A stretch of DNA of 53,287 nucleotides, taken from NCBI GenBank assembly GCA_051453625.1, contig JBOZIK010000001.1:100199743-100253029 (forward strand), written 5' to 3'. The notes beneath the pieces are model-generated. The model did not search any database. It saw nothing but the letters and a program-made list of their open reading frames with translations, and had not been told where the DNA came from. This DNA is from Welwitschia mirabilis. Taxonomy: Eukaryota; Gnetophyta; Gnetopsida; Welwitschiales. Numbering within the stretch: position 1 is the stretch's first letter; the number at the start of each line of letters is the position of its first letter. The translations under genes and the position numbers were made by a program. Of this stretch, positions 22,966 to 34,209 are shown piece after piece.

Positions 22966-24289
22966 AATCCTAATTACCATAATTCTTTGAGAATTCTCTT
23001 GGCATTGAAAGATTAATCTTAATGCTCGTTGTTTAATATGGTGTAGTCTAAATTAATATTCTCTTCATTTTGCTCTCATTCTTTTCTTGACTTTGAAGCT
23101 AAAGACGCAAAGTTGTGGACAAATGGTTTAATGAAAATTTGAGGAAATTCTTAAGTAAAGGATTAGGAAGGAGTGGGTTTTATCTAAAGCTTTATTTAAT
23201 TTTTCATTCATAGCTCAAATCCAAAGGCATATGAGAAGCCAAAAGAGTCAAAAAAGTATTTTAATGATAGACTACAAATTTCAAAAGATAGAGAAGGATG
23301 AAAGAAGAATTTTTAAAGTTGAATAAAGATGTCACATTAAAAAAGGATAATGATGTCAATACCTAAGACAAAAATGTTGGTCAGGGTAGGAATTACATTC
23401 AGGACTTTTGTTGGGGGGGTTAGGAAGAGACATCAAAGCACAACAAAACACATAAGATGTTTAATAAAATAGTTCACTAGAATTAAAATAATGTTAAAAA
23501 GGATAACACTTGATCATCAGTTACAATAGAAAGAGCATAAAGAGAGATGATAAATAAAAACAATAAAATCCAATAAGCAAACTAATAATGAGTAATATGT
23601 ATAATTAAAGGAAAATGGAAGGAACACTATTTATAATAAACGTTAGCAAATGAGTGTTTTACATGAGGACAAAGAAAAGAACTACTTTAGTCATCCTTAT
23701 TATCAACATTCAACACTAAAAGCACATATGTTCTTGCAAGAAGATATATCTTTGATTTAGAGATGAAAAAAAAGGTGTAGCAGGCAACATAATTGGCAAT
23801 TGATGCTCATAGATGGTGAAGCTCCAATGACATCAATAAAAAGAAGAAAAATGGAAAAAGATAAAGAAGTAAAAAAGGTTAATAGGCTAGTACACGAAGA
23901 CAAAAACTTGTTAGTAAAGGTTAGCAAAATGAAAAGGAAAGGGAAATGTAGGAAAAGAAAATGAAAATTGTAGGAAAAAGCAATTTTATTAGTGAGTAAG
24001 CACCAATTGTAATTTTCGACTATGACATCAAAAACTTGTTATGCTTTGGATAACGACTTTCGAGAAATACTTCAAGATTTGTATCATCCATATCAGCGAC
24101 TTAATCTAAGTTCCTCAATTCGTAAATGACATGTTATCCAACACTTCTATACTTTTTATTTTTATATTTATAATTTATTTGTAAAAATTCAGACAAAAAC
24201 TTATTAATGACGCTTGTCAACATAAAACTTGACAATCAATACACAAGATATTAAAGCCACATGTAACTAACCTTCCTAAATACTAAACG
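22966..24289. other. Upstream spacer of the RCC1-repeat gene
   Basis: AT-rich DNA with no recognised gene or element on either strand. A run of seven G at about 23413-23419 is the only unusual short tract. It separates the repeat cluster from the GC-richer 5' region of the gene at 24720. Confidence 0.5.
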
Positions 24290-24719
24290 GAATATTTCCC
24301 TGGCTATTCATTTCAGCTTAACCCAAAGGACGTGAACTTGGGATCAGCTTTGAAGATTGCAAGCATGGAGCGAGGGACCAAGAATAAACCGAACACTCAA
24401 TTCAAAATCCCCAAAAAGAAATCAAGAGCCATCTACGTGTATATGTACACTCTACCCGCTGCTCCGCCTTTTTTCTTCCATGCTTGCATTTAGTGCTGGA
24501 CTCGGGCATGATTCTTCGGTGATACTCATTTCGTTTCTTTAGCAAGGAAACCCTACCTTCTCTACCCACTTTTGGTCCCGTCAAAATAAAAAACGCGCGC
24601 CAGAATTGCAAAGCGGACTTAGAGCCTGTCCTCTTTGTGTGTGCCTGTGTGTTTTCTCCACTATCCGCAGCGGAATTGCCTGCGCCTCTTTTGCAAAGCT
24701 CATATCGTTGGTTTCTGTA
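24290..24719 (+). promoter_or_regulatory. Putative promoter and 5' leader of the RCC1-repeat gene
   Basis: Base composition becomes clearly GC-richer here than in the flanking 20 kb (GGAGCGAGGGACCAAG, ACGCGCGCCAG), as expected around a transcribed plant gene start. TATA-like sequences occur at about 24438-24446 (GTATATGTAC) and 24582-24591 (AAAATAAAAA). CT-rich leader-like sequence lies at 24630-24665. Neither TATA candidate can be chosen from sequence alone. The frame of the coding exon is open upstream to about 24606 but has no other ATG. Confidence 0.4.
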
Positions 24720-24948
24720 ATGGCTACCCCCGAAGTGGAAAACCGAATATTGGAAAAGGAACAGAAGGACGGCATGGAGAGTTCAAATCAGAAGGCAGAG
24801 GAGGAAGGAGGAGAACTATTATTCTGCGGAGGGACTGCGTGGGATGTCATCGGCCGCAAAGGAGTTCCCATTGAAGGAAATTTAGCTTCCCCTACCAGAA
24901 TCTGCAACCTCATTGGTGTCAATATCCGCTTCGTTGCTGCTGGCTGTG
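24720..24948 (+). CDS. RCC2-type RCC1-repeat protein, exon 1
   Basis: First coding exon of the only convincing cellular gene. ATG at 24720 (context CTGTAATGGCT) is the only in-frame ATG in the open stretch. The exon holds 76 codons plus one base: an acidic, disordered N-terminus (residues 1-30), then LLFCGGTAWDVIGRKGVP (33-50) and NLASPTRICNLIGVNIRFVA, which open the first blade of an RCC1 beta-propeller. This resembles plant RCC1-family proteins of the RCC2 (TD-60) type; animal RCC2 acts at centromeres and on small GTPases, while the plant role is not settled. The donor is TG|GTGCTT, a weak-looking site; a GT three bases earlier is also in phase but would lose the conserved Cys-Ala. Without splicing the frame stops at 24954-24956. 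Confidence 0.85.
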
Positions 24949-24956
24949 GTGCTTGA

Positions 24957-26040
24957 CTCTATTTTCCCCATTTCTATTTCCTTTTAAATGCCGAAAGTCT
25001 GGAGAACAATGCTGCTTCTAAGCTTCCTCTGTTTCTGTATTCATTTCTTTTTTACTTCCTAGTTTTAAAGTGTATTGCTGTCTTTTTCCTACAGCTTTTT
25101 CACTTACCCGCTTTTATTTTCCTTTTTTAAGAATTTACATAAACTTCTTATTTGTCTCCTTGCTATTTTATTAGAAAAATTATCTATCAGAGTTTGTAGA
25201 ACACAGAAAATGTCACGTAAGACAACACTTAATGTGCTGGCTAAAGAGCATAGAGCAACGATGACCCCTTTAGAAGGAATCAGAAAACAGAACGTACACC
25301 ATGACTTATGCCACAATAGAGGACCAAAGTGACCTCTAGAATAATACTCGGTGTTTATCTTCACGTCTTCAACAGCTAAAGTTATCTAACACACACGCGA
25401 GAGTATAAGTATTATCTATCATACGAAAAAAACAAGCTAAAGTTCAGGGTACACACTTGTTTTCTATTTTGCTTTCTTCTTAAGTCACAATATAGCTCCT
25501 CTATAAAGATAGACCAGTAACTTAATGTGCATTTTTCGTATAGCTTATATTGCTTTATTACAAGCCTGTATGCATGGTGTAGCATGGGAAAACTACTCCT
25601 TAGAGATGTAACACAATAATATAAGAGTGTGATAAATTGAAAACCAATTCATATTTAATATTAAAAACAACAGAGTAACAGTGCTGACAAGTTATGTTTG
25701 TAAAGAATGTGCCCATCCTTGTGCAGCCCATGACAATACGAGGTTTGAGCTAGGATATTGATTCTAGAACATTTTATAGTTAGTTATCTACCTCAAATCA
25801 ATATGAAAAGATTCTTAGTTTAGATTTTTGTGCTATGGTAGTAGATTGAACTCTTGAGTGTTACAAAAAACTACAGTTTACGTGCAACAACAAAAAAAAA
25901 TAAGCAAAGCATAGAATAACGAAAACAAGAAGCGCTGCAAGACATGTATGTTCAGAAGGTAAAACCTTTAAAGGTAAAGGTACATATCCATGGAGGAAGA
26001 AGAGCTTATTATTGGTTATGCAAATGGATTTTTCTCTATT
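24957..26040. other. Proximal intron 1, no element recognised
   Basis: T-rich sequence behind the donor, then ordinary AT-rich DNA. Short opposing open frames at 25075-25332 (+) and 25104-25364 (-) overlap each other and resemble nothing known. No LTR, RNA gene or conserved motif was seen. Confidence 0.5.
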
Positions 26041-26044
26041 ATAG

Positions 26045-26115
26045 TGTGCAAGGATCCAAGCCTTTTAAACAGGACAAATTTTATAACCCAAACAGAGCTT
26101 GAAAACCCTAGTTCC
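26045..26115 (-). repeat. Dispersed LTR-like repeat, copy A
   Basis: Contains GCAAGGATCCAAGCCTTTTA, ATAACCCAAACAGAGCTTG and AAAACCCTAG. The same blocks in the same order occur at 46337-46405 in intron 3 (GCAAGGATCCAAGCCTGTTA ... TAACCCAAGCCCATCTTGAG ... AAACCCTAA). The intron 3 copy lies beside a minus-strand polypurine-tract signature, so this is probably a fragment of the same minus-strand LTR. Confidence 0.5.
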
Positions 26116-27370
26116 GACTCTTCATTTACTCATAAGCTTAAAGGTGAAACCCCCTCTTCCATGCTCTAGATGTGGAAGAGTGATGGGAGGCCTCCAAGAT
26201 CCATGTCTAGGGCTGTGAGATCCCAAGTAAGGGCCTGATAGGAGCTGAGAAAGGCATGTATGTGAGGAAAGGGGAGGTCAAGGTGGGAAAAAAGATAAGA
26301 TAGAAGGATAGAAAGGTGAAGGAAAGGGGTGCTCTTCATAGAGTAAAAGGAGCCTCCAACCCTAGGAAGCAGTTTTTCCAAAAGGAAGAGGAGAAGAAGG
26401 GAATCCTTGACTGATGATTTGACATTTCAAGGTTGGTGGAGAAAACCAGTTGCAAAGGAACTTGTCTAATGATAAATGGGGCTTTCAAGGGTCCAAAAGC
26501 GAAGGGATAGTTATAGAGGGAATAGGAACAACGTCTTCCATGTCATTGACATGGAAAACATGATGGGAGAGGCGTAGGGGTTGAAGTAAAGGAAGAAAAT
26601 GGGGAAGTAGGGAAGGACTAACGTTGGAGGGATCTTCTAGGGTTGGAAGTGAGGGGAGAAATGACTATGGTAAGGAGGCTTCTTGGTAAGAGGCCTAAAA
26701 GGGTGAGGTGGCCCAATGGAGTTAGAGAATTAGCCTTGGAGGATGAAGTGATCAAAACTGAGGCGAAATGGATTGGAGCGCAATAGGAGAAAGGTTGGAA
26801 GGTGGCGTTGCTAAGACCCATGCCCTTGGCATGGGACACCTTGGTAGAGGAAAAGGAGAGACCAAGGAGAAAAGGGGAACAAATGATCAAATGGGCAGGA
26901 AGAGGGTAGAGTGTCTTTTGGTTGGGAAAAGTAGAAGGTTTTGGGGGTAAAGGGGAGGATCCCAAGTGTAGATCTTAAAGGACAGGGTGGGGCTTATAGA
27001 TGGAGGATATAACTTTGAGAAGGTACATTGAGCAACTAAAGTGTTTGGAAGCAAGGGAGGCAATAGAAGGCTTCCACAGTGGTGGCAGAAGATTGAGTAA
27101 GGGTGCCTGGCAATAGGAATGTATCCTTCTGCAATATAGAAATGGAGTGAAACCTAGAAATCCTTCCTACGCATGCCATTTTCCTAGAAGAGGTGAAAGA
27201 GGCCCTTTGGTGACGAAAGTATGTGTAAGGAATGGCAGCTGTAGTTGAAAATTGATCTGGAGGGAAGGGGGTAGGGGATGAGAGACGGGGAAGAAGAGGA
27301 AAAGGGGTGGAGCAGGAGTATTTAGGGACTAGAAGGGACTTCAAGGGAGAAATGCGTCCCCCATTTGATT
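26116..27370. other. Strongly purine-skewed, GC-richer block of unknown origin
   Basis: About 1.25 kb in which the plus strand is heavily purine-rich (many GGAAGAGGAG- and GGGGAAGTAGGG-like runs) and GC content is higher than in the neighbours. Read on the minus strand it gives proline/serine/leucine-rich frames of 71, 115 and 102 codons (26166-26381, 26618-26965, 27036-27344) interrupted by single stops or shifts, as a decayed long minus-strand ORF would. I do not recognise the protein. Composition alone can also keep such frames open. Confidence 0.35.
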
Positions 27371-28984
27371 GGGGTCGAGTTGGGTACCAACAATAATATT
27401 AATGTTTTATAGATGAATTTTGTTCTTAAGTGTGTTAAATGCAACTATGGCACATTTCAATGATAAGAAATTGATTTAGACGTCGACTAGGATGCCTTGA
27501 CACATGAACAATATAGAAAACTAAGTGTAACATGAATATTTTTTATGGAATAATAGAGTCAATCAATGAACATATTATTGTACTAACAACTAAACATATA
27601 AAACACAGAGTAATTTTAAACATGAAAAAGCCAATTACAGAAGCAGTAGGCCAATAAAGTTTCTAAAATGTGAAATGAAGTGTTAAATCCAATTTACAAG
27701 CATATATTGTGTTTAATCATTCACAAAGTGTGGGACTTATTTTTATCAAAAGGTTTCCAAAAAAAACAAAGAAGAAGAAGAAATTCCATTCTGTATTATA
27801 TGCAGAGTCTCAAACCATTTTGACTCATTTGACTCAATGAGTGAAACTTTCTGTAAATTCGAAAGAAAATGCACTGACTTAAGGGTGTTGAGTCAAGGAG
27901 ACGAACTTGTTAAGCTTTGGATATGACTTGGAGAGTTTTGCTACTGTAATATAACATGTTCCTATTGTGTATTTCACTTTATTTGCATTGTTTCCCCCTA
28001 ATTTTGAGCATATTAGTGCACTCTTTCATAACATTTTTCACCTAGGCACTAAAGTTTTCAAACTTCATAAAAAAATGCAGGTATTCCTTGGGACCCCCCT
28101 CAAGAGAAATTTCATATCTTAGTTGTGAGGGGAGGAGGTTACCTTAATTCTTAAGTTTTAGTAATTTTATCAATGAATATTTTCGTGAGACAAATTAATT
28201 TCTTTTATTATTTTTTAATATTATTAAAATTGGTAAATTTCCAAGCATTCATAATGTATTCATGATGATAATTTTGAGTGCATGATGGCAAGATATGTAG
28301 TCAAACGATAATATGAAGTGGAGAATGCCTTCTTGGAGACCTTATCATGCATAATTGTAACATAAGTTGTGGTAATAATTGATCATGGTTTCAGTCTATA
28401 CCTTTAGGGAAGAGGACACATGATGAAAGATCAACTGGCTTAGTTGAGATTTCTATCATGTGGCCTGCTTGAAGATGGTTGCCACTATGATGAGGTGGTC
28501 AAGTTCTAAAACAATAAGCAACTTGACTGCACCATGTTTGTGTATGGAATACTTGTGATGGTGATAATCACTAGGAATATTAGATATCATAAGGATGACA
28601 AATCATGGAGTGGCTAAATACTTGTAGCCTAGAATTTGTGTGTGCTTTGCTTATAACAAGCTAGAAATAAGAAGGTTTTTAAAGATAAAGATATCAGTGG
28701 TACTAATATTTGGGTGAAGGCTTTGTGCTTGTAGAAAAAGCTAAAGCAGCATTGTGGCAAGCATTCATTTGCATTAGCTTAGTCTCATGCTTTTATAAAA
28801 TGTGGCTTTACATGTTTTTAATGCATTTGTAATTGTGTAATCTTCAAATTTTTTGACGATCCTTTTTGTTTTATTATGCTGAGATGTGTTTAGTGCTTTT
28901 CTTCTCTAGCTAACTACATATAGCTAGTGGTTTTTGTAGCTATTTTCTTCTTGTAGCCTTAATGAAAGTTTAGTGAATTTCCTT
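27371..28984. other. Intron 1 segment without recognised feature
   Basis: Ordinary AT-rich DNA. A patch near 27820-27900 repeats TGACTCA-like words several times, similar in style to 38280-38460, but alignment beyond these words is not convincing. No coding evidence. Confidence 0.45.
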
Positions 28985-29304
28985 CAGAAAATAATTATAA
29001 AGTCATGTTGGGGTGGATATTGAATCAAGTTGAAGAAAAAGGGAATATAATGCTTGCGAGCAAGTTAAGGTTAGTTTGTTACTTTAGCCTAACTCTTTTC
29101 TTATATATGCCCCTTAAACCATTGAGGGTTGAGATGTGTGGTGTGCTTCACGGGTATTTGTATTCTTCAAGCTCTTCTCTTCTAATAAGAACTTTGCACT
29201 GCTTTCTTGAGGATGTGGCCTAGAGATGACTTGAACATTGTTAAGTCTTTTGTGTGCTTTTTGTGTTTTGTTTGTGTTCGCATTAGTCTATGCTGATTTA
29301 TGCA
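28985..29304 (+). repeat. Copia 1, 5' LTR (truncated start)
   Basis: Matches the 3' LTR over blocks such as AAGTTAAGGTTAGTTTGTTA/AAGTTAAGGTCTTGTTTGTTA, GTGTGGTGTGCTTCACGGGT/GTGTGGTGTACTTCATGGGT and GTCTTTTGTGTGCTTT/ATCTTTTGTATGCTTT. It ends near TTTATGCA at 29304. The first ~60-80 bp of the 3' LTR have no clear counterpart here. Confidence 0.75.
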
Positions 29305-29449
29305 AGTTGGCCAAGTGGGCAAGCAGATTTTGTGTCTTTGTAGGACGTGACAGAGAGATTGCAATCAAGAGAGTGTGTAACTGGTTATGAAAACTAGCAG
29401 GTTTGGGGGATTCTTATAAAGGTTCTATTGACTTAGAAGATGCGTAAGG

Positions 29450-30060
29450 CTGTGTTGCGAAGGACCAAACCTTTGGTAATGAATGATGTAGATTGGTGGG
29501 AGGTTAATGCCAAAACATTATCCATAATTTGTTCCTATCTTAGCATCAATTTGCTCAGCGCATCTCCTTTAGAAAATGTCTGCGAACATACTCTAGGCAA
29601 AATTAATGTGGCAATATGATGAAGTCTCTGGTATGGCTATGTTGTGCATCCTAATTAAGAGTTTTAGTTGCAAGTTGAAGGAGGGTGCCCTCTTGAACTC
29701 TCATCTAGATGAGATGCAAGATTTGTTTACAGAGCTTGGTTTCTTTGGAATTTTAAGGTGTTTCCTATTGCTATCTTTCCTTACCCCAAACTAGCAACCT
29801 GTAGTCACTATATATTTCACCCACAAATCCCAAGGTGGCTTGGGACAACACTGTTGCCACATTGTTGCATGTTGAGTGTAGCAAGAAGAGCATGGCTGCT
29901 ACTAAAACCTTTGGTGAAGCTTTGTTTATAGAGAGAGGCCAGTCTAATTTCAGAGGATGGCACAAGTAAGAACAGAGGAAAATCTAGCACACAGGATGTT
30001 GTTTGTTTTTATTGCAAGAAGAAAGATCACATGAAGAGGGATGGATACAAGTTAAAAAAG
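29450..30060 (+). pseudogene. Copia 1 gag remnant with zinc knuckle
   Basis: HLDEMQDLFTELGFFGI (about 29700-29753) is the UBN2-type gag block 'HL.ef..L...L...G'. The nucleocapsid knuckle CFYCKKKDHMKRDG at 30004-30045 has CX2CX4HX4 with the last Cys replaced by Gly. Gag would form the virus-like particle of the element. Frame is broken between the blocks. Confidence 0.65.
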
Positions 30061-30189
30061 AACCAATAGATTGAAAAGAAGGATGGAGAGTCTTCTAGTT
30101 AGTCAATCTAGAATGATGGAGAGGCTAGGATTACACTTATTGATTACTTAGGGGAAGTTTTAGTCTGCCAATATATGTTATTTGGTGTT

Positions 30190-30240
30190 TGGATTTTAGA
30201 TTTTGGCATTTTTATTATGTCCACTGCACAGAAATGTTCA
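30190..30240 (+). pseudogene. Copia 1 protease active-site remnant
   Basis: WILDFGIFI at 30190-30216 corresponds to the copia protease block WILDSGAS. The catalytic Asp is retained (30199-30201) but the Ser after it is Phe. Confidence 0.6.
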
Positions 30241-30584
30241 TATCCTATGGGTGGTCTCTAATAGTGTTGTTTATTTGGAAGATGACTCAACTTGTAAGAT
30301 CGAAGGGATTAGTGTTGTAAGTTGAAGTTTGTAAATGGACAGATCTTGACTTTGCACAATCTTGGACATATTGCAGATCTTGGCTTTGCACAAACTTAGA
30401 CACATTGGGAAGGAATCTTATTTCCGTTACGTAGTTGGATGAAGGTGGTTGTACATTTACATTTGGAAGTGTTCAGTAGAATATTGGCAACGGAAAAATG
30501 GTGATGTTGTGAGGCAAGAAAGAGGGATTCAGGTATGTTTTGAGAGCTGAACCCTTGTTTGGAGATGTTGCAGTGGCATGGGAG

Positions 30585-31235
30585 AATAGCGTAGCTTTAT
30601 GACATTGTCGACTGGGACATCTGAGTGAAAACAGTTGGAAGGCTCTTTAGTTCAAGAATTTACCACCCAGGAAACTCATTGGCCCTTGGTTTTTGTATTG
30701 ACTGTGCATTAGGTAAAAGTATGAGAATGAATCTTAGAAGAAATTTTCAATGTGCAAATCCATCTGCTTTAGATTTGATTCTTCTTTTTTTCTTTTTTTT
30801 GGTTTAGTAGGACAAAGAGATCTTGTTTCTTTGGGTAGTGCTTCATATTTCATCACTTTTGTTGATGGCCATAGTAGGAAAGTATTATTGTATCCCTTTG
30901 GCTCAAAAGACATGGATGTTGATACATTAAAAATTTTTGAATCTAGAGTTGAAAATGGAATCGACAAGAACATAAGACATTTGATTAATGATAATGGTGC
31001 TGAACTTTGCTCATTAGAGTCTGAGAAATTTTATAGGGAAGTAGAAATGCTTAGTGAGAACCATTTCTGGGACACCCCAACAGAGCGAGGTTGCAAAATA
31101 TCACAATAGAACCATCATAGAAAGGATTAGCACTTTAATGTCTGAAGCAAGGGTTTCCAAGGAGGTATGCACAGAGTTGGCAAATACAATTGTATACTTG
31201 CTAAACAAGTCACTGCGTATAGCTCTTGAAGGTTA
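30585..31235 (+). pseudogene. Copia 1 pre-integrase and integrase remnant
   Basis: HCRLGHLSENSWKAL near 30601-30650 is the GAG-pre-integrase block with its zinc-binding residues. The integrase core follows as DLVSLGSASYFITFVDGHSR (about 30809-30870) and LINDNGAELCSLESEKFYRE near 30981-31040, with the second catalytic Asp preserved. TPTERGCK (about 31072-31098) takes the place of the 'TPqqNGvaER' block. Frameshifts around 31060-31110. Confidence 0.75.
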
Positions 31236-31734
31236 AGTTCTGGAAATGAAGTTCTGGAAATGCTATGGAATGGAAAGTCTGCCATATGCAAGCTGGATGC
31301 TTGTGCACATAGGTGTGCTTTCCTTGGCTATGGTGGTGACAATAGAGGGTGTAGACTTTGGGATTTTGTGAATCAGAAAGTGTTCAGATGATGTGATGTG
31401 ACTTTCATGGAAGCTATGATGTTTCTGCTTACAAGAGAAGGTGTAGGATGAAGAAAGTGATGTTCTTAGCACACGTCAGGCAACTTTTAAAGTCTTAAAT
31501 CAAGAAGAAAACGAGGAAACAGCCATATATGATGGCAACTTAGGAATGGTGGTGATGTGAATATGCATCCACACTTGTAAGATCTTGGAGTTCAGTAGGA
31601 GAATCTTAACAAACATGAAGCACTAACACATTGGGTGAGAAGGTCTATAAGGGTATCTAGACTGTCGATGAGTTATCTTCTACTTTTGAATTATATTTTG
31701 TGTATTAATTGTGTGGACTTGAAACTTATGGAGA

Positions 31735-32300
31735 AGTAATTTTTCAAAAATGGCTTGAAGCCATGCAAGTGGAGGTGAACTCTTTGTTTTGGATCAAAAT
31801 ATGGGATCTTGTTCCTTTTCCCAAAGGCAAACATACTGTTTCTAAAAGATGGCTGTACAGGATCAAAGAATAGGCAACTAGAGAGAAGAGATACAAGGCT
31901 ATGTTGGTAGCTAAAGGCCTTAAGTAGAAACATCGTGTTTCAATTTTTATCATTTTCTCTTTAGTTGCATGTGTTGATTTGAAATTGGAAGAATTGGACA
32001 TCAAAATAACATTTCTGCATGTTGACTTGAATAAGGAAATCTACATGGAACAACCCACTGGCTTTGTGAATTCCAATCCTACTCATGTATGTAGATTGAG
32101 AAGGAGCTCGTATGGCTTGAAACAAGTTCCTAGACAACGGGATAATAATGTTGATTCTTTTATGTAGGAGCAACAATCTCGCAGATGTGAAGTTGGTCAC
32201 TAGTGTATTTATATGGCTTAATGATAGCTAAAATTGTTAGCTTATTACTCTATGTTGGGGACATGCTGGTGCCAGGTAATGATGTTGATTAAATCAGGAG
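31735..32300 (+). pseudogene. Copia 1 reverse transcriptase remnant
   Basis: KWLEAMQVEVNSL, WDLVPFPKGKHTVSKRWLYR and REKRYKAMLVAKGL (31745-31920) open the RVT_2 domain. LEELDIKITFLHVDLNKEIY followed by MEQPTGF and CRLRRSSYGLKQVPRQ follow (31984-32140). The catalytic YVDD reads YVGD at 32251-32262, so one metal-binding Asp is lost. Several stops. Confidence 0.8.
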
Positions 32301-32754
32301 GTTGAAATTAAATGGCAAGACACTTTGCAATTAAAGAGCTGGGTCCTACCAAAAAATTCTTGGTATGAGAATCCTAAGGGATTGACTGAGCTGTAAGCTA
32401 TGGTTGAGTCAACCTGATTGTAGTCGTAAAGGGTTGGAACGCTTTGATATGCAAAATTGCAATTTTGATTTGTAGTCGTTTCGCATAAGACTTTCAACTG
32501 TCTAAAGAGGATTGTCCTAACTCTAAAGAGGGGAAAAAGAAAATGTCTTCCATTCCTTAATAGATTTGCGTGGTGGCCTCATGTATATTAGTTGCGTATC
32601 TGTCTAGATATTGCAGTTGTAGCAATTCTCTTGGAATATAAGCAATCTTGGTCTAAAGCATTGCAATTTAGTGAAATGGATACTCTAGTATTTAACAAGG
32701 TCACAACATGATGCTTTGTGTTTTAGAGGTGACAACTTTTATGGTGTAGGTGAC

Positions 32755-33280
32755 AACTTTTATGGTGTTGGTTTTGTAGATGCAGGCTTTGCAAGTGATA
32801 GAGATACCTGAAGATCCACCTCTAGTTATGTCCTTATCCTTGTTGGTCTTGTAGTGAGTTGGTTTTGACATCTCCAATAAAATGTTTCTTTCTTCACTGC
32901 AAAGACTGATTACATTGCTTTCACATTTGCAATAAAGGGAATGATATGGTTAGAATATCTACTAAGATGACCTGGTTTTAGACAAAAGAAGTGGGTTGTC
33001 TTGTCTAATGGTCCGAGTACCATGTGCTTTGTCAAAAATGCAGCTTTTCATCCTTGGACAAAACATATTGATGTGCAGTATTATTTCATTAGGAAAGCTG
33101 CATATTGCTAAAGTTCATATAATAGAGACAGTAGCAGATGCTTTGACTAAGATATTGACAACAGAGAAAAACTATTGCTACAAGAGGAGTGTCGAATTGG
33201 TGATTACTTGTGATTTAGGCATAGAAACCAGAGCACCTCTTGGTGTGCAGGAAATGGAGTTTAGCCTTGAGGATTGATGA
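32755..33280 (+). pseudogene. Copia 1 RNase H remnant
   Basis: FVDAGFASDRDT then RSTSSYVLILVGLVVSWF and TAKTDYIAFTFAIKGMIWLE (about 32768-32965) follow the copia RNase H layout (VDADwAgd...rST.GYvf...SWk...sstEAEY.a...a..E..WL), with two in-frame stops. HIDVQYYFIRK-like sequence near 33065-33100 is the C-terminal block. Confidence 0.75.
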
Positions 33281-33301
33281 CTTTGTCTTTAAGAGGGAGA
33301 A

Positions 33302-33689
33302 TGTTATAATTTGAAGCCAATGCTTGTTTGTTATATTCCTAGGTTGATCCCACTTGATTATAAAGGATGTGTTTAATTGTAAATCACCTTGGTGTGGCTG
33401 TGAAATTAAATTAAAGAAAAGGAGAATATGATGGTTAGGAGGAAGTTAAGGTCTTGTTTGTTACTTTGACTTGACTTGATCATTATATATACACCTCAAG
33501 CCATTGAGGATGGGGGTGTGTGGTGTACTTCATGGGTATTTGCATTGTTTGAACCTTTTGTCTGCTAATGTGAAGTTTGTACTGCTTTTTGGAGGTCATA
33601 GGCTAGAAAGGAGGCAAACCTCATTAAATCTTTTGTATGCTTTCTATGTTTTCTTTGTATTTGTGTAGTATATCTCGTTTTATGCTGCA
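33302..33689 (+). repeat. Copia 1, 3' LTR with polypurine tract
   Basis: The purine tract AAGAGGGAGAA (33291-33301) is directly followed by TGTTATAATTTGAAGCC, the LTR start. The LTR runs to about TTTTATGCTGCA at 33689, giving TG...CA ends and ~388 bp. It has a TATA-like TATATATACA at about 33484-33493, aligned with TTATATATGCC in the 5' LTR. Confidence 0.75.
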
Positions 33690-34209
33690 CTCGTATTTAT
33701 AATATACCCATATGGCTTAGTGCCAGCATGTCTTATGAGTTCAAGTGTCTTATTAAGCCGACATGAACTGTCTTTGAACACATGCCATCTACCACTGTAT
33801 AATGATTGTCACACCATGTGGTAGAAGGAACAATGATGTTCCTTATTTCTTCTTCATGAAATTGCAGCCACATCAGAAAGGATACCAGGGGGAAAAGGCC
33901 CAATGAGTTTATATTCTTAGTGCTGATTACAAAAACATGGAATATCAATAAGATGGAATACTAAACCAATCTTTAGTGGATTGTGAATTTTATCTTTTCT
34001 TTGGATGGAGACTCCTTTTCCAAGTTGGACTGTAGATGATGAATTCCTGTGCAAGCTCTTCTAGCTGAAATTTAGGGCCAAGGTTTTTTTCCCACTGCTT
34101 TGGTTTCTAAGTGGGTGGTTCACTTGCTTTTTGTGATGAATTTTGATATTTGTTGATATGCTATATCACTCTTCTTTGGTTTACTTTATGAGTCATTTCA
34201 TTGTAATGA
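33690..34209. other. Intron 1 segment without recognised feature
   Basis: No coding block, LTR end or repeat that I can identify. It separates copia element 1 from the gag-like remnant downstream. Confidence 0.45.

Larger units (their letters stand above)
28985..33689 (+). mobile_element. Old Ty1/copia element 1, plus strand
   Basis: LTRs at about 28985-29304 and 33302-33689 enclose gag, zinc knuckle, protease, integrase, RT and RNase H remnants in that order. Integrase ahead of RT marks Ty1/copia. Stops and frameshifts run throughout, the LTRs differ strongly, and the 5' LTR lacks its first part. It sits in sense orientation in intron 1. It is clearly older than copia element 2, judging by LTR divergence and loss of catalytic motifs. 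Confidence 0.85.

Noticed and set aside
24606-24719. N-terminal extension of the RCC1-repeat protein (possible transit peptide)
   Set aside because: The open stretch upstream of 24720 begins at TTG and contains no ATG; relatives start with an acidic region like that after 24720.
27036-27344. Stand-alone 102-codon minus-strand gene
   Set aside because: No recognisable domain and biased composition; treated as part of the purine-skewed block rather than a gene.
29005-29223. 72-codon frame near the start of copia element 1
   Set aside because: It lies in the 5' LTR, which is non-coding and aligns with the 3' LTR at 33385-33600.
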